Source: Thalassoglobus polymorphus
Lineage (GTDB): Bacteria > Planctomycetota > Planctomycetia > Planctomycetales > Planctomycetaceae
NCBI RefSeq assembly: GCF_007744255.1
Contig: NZ_CP036267.1
Coordinates: 4,444,001-4,508,000 of the forward strand
Direction: 5' to 3'
DNA: 64,000 bases
In this document: positions 29,026-37,182 of the stretch, piece by piece
Numbering within the stretch: the first letter of the stretch is position 1
Layout of the letters: every line of letters starts with the position of its first letter
Program-made: the position numbers and the translations under genes
The notes under the pieces: model-generated
Databases searched by the model: none
What the model saw: the letters and a program-made list of their open reading frames with translations, nothing else
What the model was told of the DNA's origin: nothing

Positions 29026-29852
29026 GTGGCCCCCTCCAAACGTTGAGCTTCAACTCGGAAGTCAATCTCAAGATCCCAACCCTCATTGCGAATGCGAACG
29101 TCGAGATAGCAGAACATCCAGGCCAAGCGGGCAACGGGGTAAACCAGCCAACACAAGCTGACCAGCACAACAGCGACCAATGGGTCGACCGTTAAGAGTG
29201 TGAACAACTCGTCAGCCATGTACTCGATACTGGAAACACGTCGAAACAGAACTGGCATCCCGAACAGTGTCGAAGCTCCCAAATCGACCAGCAAAAACAA
29301 AGAGGTCATGACACTCGAAAAGAAAAACAAAACATAGACCAACCGGCCCACCAGATTCTTGAAGTTCTGATTCATCAAGTCGGAGAGCCGGGTTTCATAC
29401 TTCCTCGCAGGGCAGTTCTCCAGAAAAAGAATTTCCGACAGAAAACCGTAGCGAGTCGAGATTAAGTAGGCTGGAAAAATGAACGCAAAGAATCCCAGAA
29501 AGGTGAGAAATTTCACGATGACAACGAGCACTCCAAAGAAAAAGAGTCGCCTCCAGAGTGCTTTGATCCCCACCCAGGGTGAGAATGGTTCTCCAAAAGC
29601 ACGATGCCCACTCGCTGCCACAAGTGCAGCTCCAAAGAATGGGGACTCCACAAAAAACAACAGCAATGCCTGTGTGAGAGTTGCTGATTCAGAACTCACC
29701 AACCACCAGGTGAGAGCAATCGAGGGAACCGCAAACCAGGCGAGGAGTTGCAGGATCGACAGAAAATGCTCGCGATAAAATGCAATCGCCAAGTCGATGC
29801 ACCCACCCACGGAACGTTGTTCAATCGCAAAAATCGCCCCGTCCAACTTCAC
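29022..29852 (-). CDS. Polytopic membrane protein of the SpoIIM-DUF4129 operon
   Basis: 276 residues if translation starts at the GTG at 29852, which overlaps the SpoIIM TGA as GTGA; the open frame reaches 29972, but the extra 40 residues would lie inside the SpoIIM gene. I prefer the coupled GTG. About five hydrophobic segments are visible, with a glycine/proline-rich middle and a conserved-looking tail RLAWMFCYLDVRIRNEGWDL. That tail resembles YciC/DUF975-like membrane proteins found beside DUF4129 genes; the assignment is tentative. Function unknown, inner membrane. Confidence 0.8.
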   Translation of the reverse strand: MKLDGAIFAIEQRSVGGCIDLAIAFYREHFLSILQLLAWFAVPSIALTWWLVSSESATLTQALLLFFVESPFFGAALVAASGHRAFGEPFSPWVGIKALWRRLFFFGVLVVIVKFLTFLGFFAFIFPAYLISTRYGFLSEILFLENCPARKYETRLSDLMNQNFKNLVGRLVYVLFFFSSVMTSLFLLVDLGASTLFGMPVLFRRVSSIEYMADELFTLLTVDPLVAVVLVSLCWLVYPVARLAWMFCYLDVRIRNEGWDLEIDFRVEAQRLEGAT

Positions 29853-30868
29853 GCGGCCACCTCTGCATTGTTGTGACTGACGGGAGTGACTTTTGTACGT
29901 CCTCCAAGTGCGAGATATAGTCCGACAAAGACCCACAGCAACCCACCAACATACATCTTGATGGACCGCCAAGCCTCGTCACTGATTCCTCCAATCGCTC
30001 CAGACGGAGACCAGAAGCCTTCGATGAGCGCCGCGATAATCAGCATCACTCCTGCTCCGAGTGCGATCTTCACTGAATCAAGTCCGCGCTCACGCAGTGC
30101 ATCCCAGCGTTTCTTTTGTCCGGGATGCACAATCGCATTCCCCAGCATCAAGCCTGCTGTTCCAGAGATGACAATCGCCGTGAGCTCAAAAGAACCATGG
30201 CCGACTACAAACTCAAAAAAGTTGGATTGATGGCCTCGCCCAATGAGGTAACCGGTCACCGTTCCCAGGAAGATACTATTGAATGTTAAAACGGTAATCG
30301 TCCCGATGCCCGCAAAGGCTCCTAATGCGAAACACTTGAAAGCGATTCCAACATTGTTGCGGACATAGAAGCCAGCCATCATCCCTTCCGAACCGGCATT
30401 TCTTCCAGCAATACTTTCCGAATAACTGAGTTCCATTTGAGCTTGAACCTGCCCCGGCAAAATACGCCCAGCTAAAGAGGTGTCGTATGCAACGAGGATT
30501 CCGCAAATCGTTCCGGGAACGACAGAGAAGAACAACGCCACGAGGAAATATTGATAATTTGCTCGCAGCATGCGTGGAAATTCAGCAACGAAAAATTGAA
30601 TCACAGCGTCCAAAGAACCGGGCTGACTCCGATACAGAACGTTGTGACCACGCGCGACTAAACCATTCAGAAAGCGGCTCATGCTGGTCCCCCAATCGCG
30701 GGACTGCACAAGTGACAAGTCATAGCAAAGACCGCGATACAAGCCCGAGAGTTCAGCGATTTCCTGCCCGGTCAGCTTCTTGACACGTTCCTGCTCCGCA
30801 CGATCCAGCAAAATCTGGAACCGTTTCCATTCACGTTGCCGTTTCGAAATGAACTCATCACGATTCAT
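29849..30868 (-). CDS. Stage II sporulation protein M (SpoIIM) family membrane protein
   Basis: 339 residues from the ATG at 30868, chosen because the typical family N-terminus MNRDEFISKRQREWKRFQ begins there; the frame extends to 30949 without homology-like sequence. The N-terminal cytoplasmic helical part (to about 110) contains LSGLYRGLCYDLS; several membrane helices follow (from LVALFFSVVPGTICGIL), with the family feature HGSFELTAIVISGTAGLMLG. SpoIIM homologues in non-sporulating bacteria sit with RDD, DUF4129, MoxR and DUF58 genes; sporulation is not implied. Its stop is coupled to the next gene by GTGA. Confidence 0.93.
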   Translation of the reverse strand: MNRDEFISKRQREWKRFQILLDRAEQERVKKLTGQEIAELSGLYRGLCYDLSLVQSRDWGTSMSRFLNGLVARGHNVLYRSQPGSLDAVIQFFVAEFPRMLRANYQYFLVALFFSVVPGTICGILVAYDTSLAGRILPGQVQAQMELSYSESIAGRNAGSEGMMAGFYVRNNVGIAFKCFALGAFAGIGTITVLTFNSIFLGTVTGYLIGRGHQSNFFEFVVGHGSFELTAIVISGTAGLMLGNAIVHPGQKKRWDALRERGLDSVKIALGAGVMLIIAALIEGFWSPSGAIGGISDEAWRSIKMYVGGLLWVFVGLYLALGGRTKVTPVSHNNAEVAA

Positions 30869-31224
30869 CGGGGTCTGTTTTATCTGGAAAGGACTCTGAC
30901 AGGAACTCGGCTGGAACTTATGTGCTTCCCTCCGAAGACATTCAAGCACTCCGGAAGCGACTTAATGATTCAGTTGTCAATGATCGACTTCATTCAGCTG
31001 AGAATTCTTTCATTGAGAAAATTGTCGACTTCACTTTGTACAAAGTTCGATCAACAGATTCGAGTCGGCAGCGGACGAAGCAGGTTGCACAAGGAATGTT
31101 GACTTCGAGGATTCATCAGAACCTGAGTGGTTGAAACTCGAGGCCAGGAGTACGCCCGGCGCTCTTCTCAGTTGAGCATCCCCGATACGCCGCGTTCTAT
31201 GTCTCCCTGTCTATGCGGCCTGTT
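30869..31224. other. Intergenic region between RDD and SpoIIM genes
   Basis: 356 bp within the otherwise tightly packed minus-strand operon. No gene seen; short open frames on the plus strand lack good start signals and recognisable products. A degenerate tandem repeat lies at its RDD end (31194-31238). It may contain a second promoter for SpoIIM and the genes after it. Confidence 0.4.
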
Positions 31225-31238
31225 CTATGCCCCCTGTT
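31194..31238. repeat. Degenerate 13-15 bp tandem repeat at the RDD stop codon
   Basis: GTTCTATGTCTCCCT, GTCTATGCGGCCT and GTTCTATGCCCCCT follow one another, ending in GTTCC. The RDD stop codon (TAG on the minus strand, 31225-31227) is the CTA of the third unit, so the array crosses the gene end. Confidence 0.6.
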
Positions 31239-32022
31239 CCGACGATGTAAATGTTTTCAATATCCTACGCAAAAACAAGATGTCACGTGAACCGTTTCGG
31301 TTGTCCCCGAGTCTGTAACCCAGTTGGTCCGCGATGGGTTGCGCAAGAATCGAGGCGATCTCTTCGACACGCCGACGGCCTAACTGTTCTCTTCTCCAAA
31401 GAAGTTGTTCGATGACATCAAGGGTTCTCTCAGAGACATGAAAGCGGCGGTCGCATTCCGTTGGCAAAATCGGTTCGACGTTTCGAAATGCACCCGGATT
31501 CCTTTTATAGGTGTGAACATCTGCCCGGACGACAATCGTTCCCGCAACCAGATCACCGAGTCGCTGCATCCGTTTTGTCGCAGCCATACTCAGCAGACCA
31601 ACTCCATAACCAACGGGCAAAAAATCAGCCGCTCGCAGCAGGTTTCTCAGAGCAGCATCATAAAAATGTATCGGATACCCAGCATCCTTGATCACTCGCA
31701 GCTTCAGCATCTTCTTACCGGGAGTTTGCCCATTGCAGAAGCCTTCGAACAGCGCAGTATAGCCCCATTCCAGAAGGAAAATCCCGACAAGAAGAATCCC
31801 GACCGGCAAGCCATCTCCCATCAACGGAATCATGAATCCGATCAAATAGATGAGTCCCCAAGCGACTGCCATCCGAAGTGCCAGGTCGATGATGTATGCC
31901 GAAGCCCGTGAACCGGGCCCAGCCAAATCAAACGTCAGAATGACATTCTCGGGAGTTTCAATTTCGGTTCGAGTATCAACAATGTGGATTGTTGATTGCT
32001 GATCAGCTTGCTGAACTGACAC
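31225..32022 (-). CDS. RDD family membrane protein
   Basis: 265 residues with the RDD layout: a conserved opener TFDLAGPGSRASAYIIDLALR (Arg and Asp of the family name near 38-45), two or three membrane helices, then the second motif NGQTPGKKMLKLRVI and AALRNLLRAADFLP, and a final RLGDLVAGTIVV. The C-terminal 90 residues are hydrophilic and basic, with REQLGRRRVEEIASILA. First gene of the operon leading through SpoIIM to MoxR and DUF58. In Actinobacteria an RDD gene likewise accompanies SpoIIM, DUF58 and MoxR. Confidence 0.92.
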   Translation of the reverse strand: MSVQQADQQSTIHIVDTRTEIETPENVILTFDLAGPGSRASAYIIDLALRMAVAWGLIYLIGFMIPLMGDGLPVGILLVGIFLLEWGYTALFEGFCNGQTPGKKMLKLRVIKDAGYPIHFYDAALRNLLRAADFLPVGYGVGLLSMAATKRMQRLGDLVAGTIVVRADVHTYKRNPGAFRNVEPILPTECDRRFHVSERTLDVIEQLLWRREQLGRRRVEEIASILAQPIADQLGYRLGDNRNGSRDILFLRRILKTFTSSEQGA

Positions 32023-32156
32023 GATTCCCTTTCAAGCGACAACTTGCAGCAGTTTGCAGCAGTAGAAACCGGAATGGAGATGCCTCTTGATCGCTGCTTG
32101 CGAACGACGAGACATCACCCCGATTTGAAAATGGTCGAACGCTGAGACCAAGACTG

Positions 32157-32636
32157 TTACATGTTTCCGAGCATCGCGCCGAACAGCATCATTCCAATGA
32201 TCATAAGAATGAGACAGACAAGATAAATCACTGTAATAATCCCGACGGTTTTCCAAAACGTCTTTTGAGACCGCAGGGCTTCCTCTAAATCAACCAGTCG
32301 TTCTGTGGCGATGAGTGAGTTGATTTTACTGGCGTATCCAGTCAAAGACTTCGCCATAATTCCATAGACGACAGCAATCAGGACATACAGAAAGCCCATC
32401 AGGATCATTCCCGTTTCACCGGTGAACAATGCAGCCGCGATGACAAAGAGTGACCCCAGGACCATCAGCACAGTTCCGACCCACATCAGGACTCCGATCA
32501 ACGAAACCCAAGGCCGTGTTTCTGCTAGCAACTGAATCGAGAGGCCCGAAACCTCAACACCGGATGAATCATAGTCTCCCCCAGATCGATCGCCGTACGA
32601 ATCACCTGAGACTTCAAAAGGATTGTCGCTGCTCAT
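32157..32636 (-). CDS. Membrane protein, about three helices
   Basis: 159 residues from the ATG at 32636 (MSSDNPFEVSGDSYGDRSGG), an acidic, Ser/Gly-rich opener common in planctomycete proteins; an upstream in-frame ATG at 32708 adds 24 residues without hydrophobic or family features. Helices are seen at about 45-70, 73-95 and 130-152, with a Lys/Glu-rich loop between. No family recognised. It lies 134 bp upstream of the RDD gene on the same strand and could belong to the same transcript. The spacer contains the 10-bp duplication TTGCAGCAGT. Confidence 0.75.
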   Translation of the reverse strand: MSSDNPFEVSGDSYGDRSGGDYDSSGVEVSGLSIQLLAETRPWVSLIGVLMWVGTVLMVLGSLFVIAAALFTGETGMILMGFLYVLIAVVYGIMAKSLTGYASKINSLIATERLVDLEEALRSQKTFWKTVGIITVIYLVCLILMIIGMMLFGAMLGNM

Positions 32637-33156
32637 CAGTTCTCTTTCATTAGCTGAATTTGGCCTGCCTAACATTCGAGTTATGCAGCTTCGGGATGAC
32701 TCTTTCAAACGTAATCGTACTTGACGATACGTTCGTACTCAACGACGAGTCGACTTCGATGGATGAAGAAAATCTGTTTTTTCACAGAATCCAATCGCCT
32801 CCGCTGAGCCCCCGTCGGCGGTCAGCATCTGCTCAAGAGCAGAGCATCTCAGACCTGATCTGCAGACTCCTCTGGCTGATTAGATCCGTCTTCGAAAGCA
32901 AGCAATTCCCAACAATTGCAGAAATTTTTGACCAGTCTTTAAGAATGAGGGCAAACTTAGAGCTGAATTTCACTCGTCAGCACTGCAACGGAATATCCAT
33001 AAACCACTTAACAGAAGCAACTTACAACAAAAACAAGACAGCCCCAATACTGGAATTGGCTCAAATTGCAGGAAATGTTAGCTTGCAATCCTGTTGACCC
33101 GAAAATGATCGGAGTTCACACAAGAATAAGCGCACGGAGATTCGGGACGAATCACT
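32637..33156. other. Divergent intergenic region
   Basis: 520 bp between the minus-strand membrane protein and the plus-strand acyltransferase, so it should contain both promoters; none is clear enough to mark. A short perfect hairpin CTGCTC-AA-GAGCAG lies at 32829-32842. An open frame of 145 codons crosses it (32660-33097) but has no start signal or recognisable sequence. Confidence 0.4.
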
Positions 33157-33933
33157 GTGAATCCTTCAATAAAGTTGACGTTTTCACTGCTGCCAGGGAT
33201 TGGCAAAGAGTTGATAATGAAGATCAAAAGTCCGTTACTCAATCGGATCATCTGTGAGATCGCTGTCTGGTCGCTGCGAGCGTTGTACAAAACGACTCGT
33301 ATTGAAATCCGCCTGACCGACCCGGTCCATGACCCTTACGAACCGAATCGAACAGAAGAGTGTGTCTACAGCGTCTGGCACGATTCGCTGCTGTACCCAC
33401 TGTTCATGAACCGCCCACGATCGATTGTCGGACTGGTCGGCCCACATCGTGATGGAGATTATGTCTCGAATGTCTTGAAAGCACTGAAGCTCAAAGCAGT
33501 GCGAGGCTCAAGTTCACGAGGTGGAGCGACTGCAATAGTCAAATCGATGGAAGAGATCAAAGATCATTCATTGGTGATCACGCCGGATGGACCGCGCGGA
33601 CCGCGACGAGAAATGAAGCTCGGCTGTGCGTTTGTCGCTGCTCAATCTGGAACCCCCGTGATCGCCACTGCATTTAGCTGCTCAAACGCCTGGAGCTTGC
33701 AGGGGAGTTGGACAGACTTGATTGTCCCAAAACCATTCTCAAGGGTGTACGCAGTGACCGGGGAACCGATTTACGTTCCCAAAGACGCCTCGCGTGAAAA
33801 GATCGAAGAGGTCACTCAACAAATTCAGGCAGAGATGGATCGGCTTGATAAAATCGCCGTTGCTCTAGCCAACGGAGAAGATCTCCCGGAGCAGGTTGCC
33901 CAAACCGAAGCCCCCAAGCGATCAGCGGCATAG
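33157..33933 (+). CDS. DUF374 lysophospholipid acyltransferase-like protein
   Basis: 258 residues resembling the DUF374 group of the lysophospholipid acyltransferase superfamily, thought to act in lipid A or phospholipid acylation at the inner membrane. Visible motifs: YSVWHDSLLYPLF (the H-x4-D-type site reads W-H-D), VGPHRDGDYVSNVLKAL, RGSSSRGGATAI, ITPDGPRGPRREMKLG and ATAFSCSNAWSLQGSWTDL. These are characteristic of the family. The N-terminus is uncertain: the ATG at 33217 (MKIKSPLLNRIICEIAV) would also give a reasonable protein. C-terminal helix TQQIQAEMDRL. Not operonic with neighbours. Confidence 0.88.
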   Translation: MNPSIKLTFSLLPGIGKELIMKIKSPLLNRIICEIAVWSLRALYKTTRIEIRLTDPVHDPYEPNRTEECVYSVWHDSLLYPLFMNRPRSIVGLVGPHRDGDYVSNVLKALKLKAVRGSSSRGGATAIVKSMEEIKDHSLVITPDGPRGPRREMKLGCAFVAAQSGTPVIATAFSCSNAWSLQGSWTDLIVPKPFSRVYAVTGEPIYVPKDASREKIEEVTQQIQAEMDRLDKIAVALANGEDLPEQVAQTEAPKRSAA

Positions 33934-33981
33934 TCCGCTTTGTGTAGGTGCTCAGCTTACGTCAGCTTACATCTGCCCCGG

Positions 33982-34575
33982 TCAGCTCACGAGAAACAAT
34001 AGCCCCGAGAGAAGTACGACAAGCGCCATCGCTGCCGTGAACGGAATCTTGGAGCTGGTATCGTTGAAGAAGCGGTCAGTGATCGACGTCGTAACGATCT
34101 CTGACTCAGCTTGCTGCAGGAACGGAACCTCAGTTGTACGTTCGAAATTTTCAAAACCAACATCCTCCTTGCTCACGATCTGCAAAAACTGCAAGCCGTA
34201 AAGAAAGGAGGCTTCAAACTTTCCACTGAGCGCCTGACTGTCGTCTTCGAGAGTCCTCACAACTTCGACTTCAATCAAAGAGTTCGCCAACTGAGGCATG
34301 AAGAGTTCGATGAACATTCTCTGGCACTCCAGAGGAGTACATGTTCGAATGAGTGCTCCGGTCGTGGACACATCGACTGTCCAGAAGCGAACAGAACTCC
34401 CAAGCGGTTCGTCGCCTGTCTCTCCGAGTGGAAAAGCATTTCCAGTCGCTCGAAAATCGACCCGCCCTTCCCGACGTTGTTCAACAATCTCAGTCCACAA
34501 TTGATGTTTCGTTGAAAATGTCGAGACATCGTTTTCGTCTTGAGTATTAGTTTCGTTTTTTGATTCTAAGCTCAT
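33982..34575 (-). CDS. PilZ-like domain protein with C-terminal membrane anchor
   Basis: 197 residues from the ATG at 34575 (an upstream ATG at 34617 is possible). The central part has the PilZ pattern: R-R-E-G-R-V-D-F-R (RxxxR-like), a short spacer, then DVSTTGALIRT (DxSxxG), the c-di-GMP binding elements. A C-terminal helix (FTAAMALVVLLSGLLFLV) would anchor it by the tail in the inner membrane. An N-terminal Asn/Glu/Ser-rich segment precedes the domain. c-di-GMP binding is inferred from the two motifs; target unknown. It converges with the acyltransferase gene. Confidence 0.75.
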   Translation of the reverse strand: MSLESKNETNTQDENDVSTFSTKHQLWTEIVEQRREGRVDFRATGNAFPLGETGDEPLGSSVRFWTVDVSTTGALIRTCTPLECQRMFIELFMPQLANSLIEVEVVRTLEDDSQALSGKFEASFLYGLQFLQIVSKEDVGFENFERTTEVPFLQQAESEIVTTSITDRFFNDTSSKIPFTAAMALVVLLSGLLFLVS

Positions 34576-34617
34576 CGATTGCTTTTCCATCCCTGTGGGA
34601 GTGACTTCGAACGGCAA

Positions 34618-34980
34618 ACTTTTGGTTCAAGCAACCTGAGTGAATAGCTGATCGAATCGCAGCAAACACTCCGAAATCGAAAGATGCTCTAAACCGGCAC
34701 AAAATCAACAATAAAGATTCAGTCTTCATCGTTCGGTCTTCATCGTGATGTCCGCCATCCCCGTATGGAGTCTGTCCAGACAATACTAGCTCAAAGGATC
34801 GCTGCGACTCGCACTCATGTTCACAAAAAACTGGCGCAAGAGTTTCGATTCTATTGATTATGCTAATCAGTCGGTTTCTAGAGCATCCTTCGAATTGGTT
34901 TGCAGGTGCTGCCTCGTGGCGAACAGCATTTTTACTAAAGAAATGCGTTCTTCACGGGGACACGGTCAGACAAACTGCTC
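34618..34980. other. Intergenic region with tandem repeat and dispersed repeat
   Basis: Region of about 360 bp between the PilZ-like gene start and the TsaB stop. It holds a two-unit 14-bp direct repeat (AGTCTTCATCG at 34721 and GGTCTTCATCG at 34735) and, at its right end, copy A of the dispersed repeat. No gene seen. Confidence 0.5.
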
Positions 34981-34983
34981 CTA
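34878..34983 (+). repeat. Dispersed structured repeat, copy A
   Basis: About 105 bp nearly matching copy B at 37.2 kb (about 13 differences over 100 bp). It contains the internal hairpin at 34921-34950: GAAC-A-GCATTT, loop TTACTAAAG, AAATGC-GTTC, with one bulged A. The right end, AAACTGCTCCTAG, runs into the TsaB stop codon (34981-34983). It may serve as a 3'-end hairpin for TsaB. Confidence 0.85.
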
Positions 34984-35661
34984 GCAAGCTTGATCAGCTT
35001 TTTCCTCAGCCGCGCTCCTGCGCATGTAATGAGGCTCGACTGTCCAGTAGTCGTCGCACTCTCCACTCTGAATTCTTCTCTCACCAATCAATCCAATCTG
35101 ACGGGCATGTGGCAAGCGGTGTGCCTCATCGAGAAGATTGAGCCCTTGAAGATCATCGATTCGTTTCGTGACACCCGGCCCGGTGACAAGCTCCTCAGCT
35201 TTGACTTGCTGCCTGAAAGCTTCCAGGGACATTAGTCTCGAAGAGGTCTGACAGACCCATTCTCCACTTTGGGATTGTTGATACGCTCCGGCATACACAT
35301 CGCCTCTTAAGGCATCATCGAGAACCCAAATTAATTGATTCTCTCGACCGGAGTTTTCAGCGACGGCTAAAAACGTATCAACCGCTACGAGTGGGCGTTG
35401 CAACGAGTAGGCAAGAGTTTTGGCACAGACGACGCCGACTCGCAAACCGGTAAAACTTCCCGGCCCCAAGCTGACAGCGACCGCTTCCACGTCAGCCATT
35501 GTAAGCCCCTGATCGGCAAGTAACCGGCCAATCTCAGGAACAAGAGTTCGCGCATGTCTGCGTCCGGTCGCGGAGAGTTCCGTTGTTCCCAGCACTGTTT
35601 GCTGCTGAACAACGGCAATCGTTCCAGATCGACCGGATGTTTCAATTCCGAGAATGGGCAT
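34981..35661 (-). CDS. tsaB: tRNA threonylcarbamoyladenosine biosynthesis protein TsaB
   Basis: 226-residue member of the ASKHA fold, partner of TsaD and TsaE in making the t6A modification of ANN-decoding tRNAs. The N-terminus MPILGIETSGRSGTIAV, then RHARTLVPEIGRLLADQGLT and VAVSLGPGSFTGLRVGV, are hallmark TsaB sequences. Length fits the family. Cytoplasmic. Its TAG stop abuts copy A of the dispersed repeat. It is divergent from the flavoprotein gene at 35787 with a 125-bp shared promoter region. Confidence 0.95.
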   Translation of the reverse strand: MPILGIETSGRSGTIAVVQQQTVLGTTELSATGRRHARTLVPEIGRLLADQGLTMADVEAVAVSLGPGSFTGLRVGVVCAKTLAYSLQRPLVAVDTFLAVAENSGRENQLIWVLDDALRGDVYAGAYQQSQSGEWVCQTSSRLMSLEAFRQQVKAEELVTGPGVTKRIDDLQGLNLLDEAHRLPHARQIGLIGERRIQSGECDDYWTVEPHYMRRSAAEEKADQAC

Positions 35662-35786
35662 CGCTCACTTTTCCGTAAAAGTCGGGGCAGGTTCTGCAGG
35701 ATCTTTTCAACAGTGGACGTTTCTGTCAAACCAGCTATTATCAATCATCAAAGCCTTTTGATTTTGATGTTTGAGGTTAACCGCTA

Positions 35787-37070
35787 ATGATTCGTTCAGT
35801 TTACCCAGCCGACACCGCATTCTCGACTCCTGTTGAAAATCAATACGATGTCGTTGTCATCGGTGCGGGACCGGCAGGTGCAACTGTTTCGGCATTACTC
35901 GCTGAGCGAGGCTATTCAGTCGTTGTGCTTGAGCGATCCACGATCCCTCGTTTTCATATTGGTGAATCGCTCATCCCGGAAACGTACTGGCCGCTGAAAA
36001 GACTTGGCCTCGTGGACAAGATGAAGGCGAGTGCGTTCCCTAAAAAATTCAGCGTACAATTCATTTCTGAGGGTTGGAAAGAATCTGCCCCGTTCTTTTT
36101 CGACGAACACTGTGAACTGGAAAGCTCTCAGACCTGGCAGGTCGAGCGGGCAGACTTCGACAAAATGCTCGCTGAAAATGCAGTGGAGAAGGGAGCAACC
36201 GTTCGCACACAGGCTCAGGTTCTCGAAGTCCTCTTCGATGGCGACCGTGCGACCGGCGTCAAAGTCAAATTGACTGACGATGATGGAAATGTCGAATCGC
36301 GAGAGATTCAATCAAAAATTGTCGTCGACTGTTCAGGGAACTCTGCGTTCCTTTCCAATCGACTCAAGCTCCGGGTCGCTGACCCCTATCTTCAAAAAGG
36401 AGCGATCTGGACATACTTCAAAGGTGCGCGACGCGGCGAAGGAAAAAATGAGAACGCAACTCTCGTCATGCAAACCAAAGGCCAGAAGACCTGGTTCTGG
36501 TTTATCCCCTTACGCAACGACATCGTGAGCATTGGCTGCACGGGAGAGATGTCGCACATGTTCCCCAAAGGTTCCACCCCTGCGGAGACATACCACCGCG
36601 AAATGAAGCTGTGCCCTGCGTTAGAGAATCGGCTTGAAAACGCCGAGCAATGTATGGAATTCTTCATGACGAAGGACTTTTCATACTCCTCCACACAAGC
36701 TGCTGGCGATGGCTGGGTCTTATGTGGCGATGCGTTCGGATTCCTTGATCCGGTCTATTCTTCAGGTGTTTACCTGGCACTGAAGGGAGGTGAATTTGTT
36801 GCCGACGCTGCCCACAACGCTCTTTCATCCGGCGACATTTCAGCACGAACTCTTGGTGCCTGGCAGGAGGAGTACCGATTCGGTGTCTCAAACTTCCGAA
36901 AACTGGTCTACGCCTTCTACACACCCGGCTTTAGCTTCGGCTCGTTTCTAAAAGCACATCCCCAGTTCAAATCAAACTTGGTCGACATCCTCATCGGAGC
37001 TGTCTTCAAACCGGAACACTCCAAGATGTTCGAAGCAATGGGCGAGGTTGTCCCAGAGAGACTGAAATAA
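35787..37070 (+). CDS. FAD-dependent oxidoreductase, halogenase-like
   Basis: 427-residue flavoprotein of the geranylgeranyl reductase/flavin-dependent halogenase superfamily. The FAD motif GAGPAG is at residues 26-31, ER (49-50) binds ribose, and FHIGESLIPETYWPL (56-70) is a superfamily signature. W236-F-W-F-I-P241 matches the WxWxIP motif that marks flavin-dependent halogenases and suppresses monooxygenation. A Lys pair, FPKKFSVQF (84-92), lies where phenolic halogenases carry the catalytic lysine. CGDAFGFLDPVYSSGV (the GD motif) follows near 312. Homologues are widespread in planctomycetes and their substrate is unknown; halogenation is a hypothesis. It is a single gene with no biosynthetic cluster around it. 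Confidence 0.88.
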   Translation: MIRSVYPADTAFSTPVENQYDVVVIGAGPAGATVSALLAERGYSVVVLERSTIPRFHIGESLIPETYWPLKRLGLVDKMKASAFPKKFSVQFISEGWKESAPFFFDEHCELESSQTWQVERADFDKMLAENAVEKGATVRTQAQVLEVLFDGDRATGVKVKLTDDDGNVESREIQSKIVVDCSGNSAFLSNRLKLRVADPYLQKGAIWTYFKGARRGEGKNENATLVMQTKGQKTWFWFIPLRNDIVSIGCTGEMSHMFPKGSTPAETYHREMKLCPALENRLENAEQCMEFFMTKDFSYSSTQAAGDGWVLCGDAFGFLDPVYSSGVYLALKGGEFVADAAHNALSSGDISARTLGAWQEEYRFGVSNFRKLVYAFYTPGFSFGSFLKAHPQFKSNLVDILIGAVFKPEHSKMFEAMGEVVPERLK

Positions 37071-37182
37071 GCCCCACCGCAGCAGATAAATAGTCCGACC
37101 GAAATGATCTCAACTCTTCTGGAATTTCTCTCGGAACATAAAAATCATCTATAGAGCACTATTGTGTCTCCTGCCCCGCGTC

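Noticed and set aside
29849-30868. Sporulation role from the SpoIIM assignment
   Set aside because: SpoIIM homologues are common in non-sporulating bacteria in MoxR/RDD operons, and no other sporulation gene is here.
32660-33097. Plus-strand open frame of 145 codons in the divergent spacer
   Set aside because: No ribosome binding site, no recognisable motif, and it overlaps the start of the minus-strand membrane protein; more likely promoter DNA.
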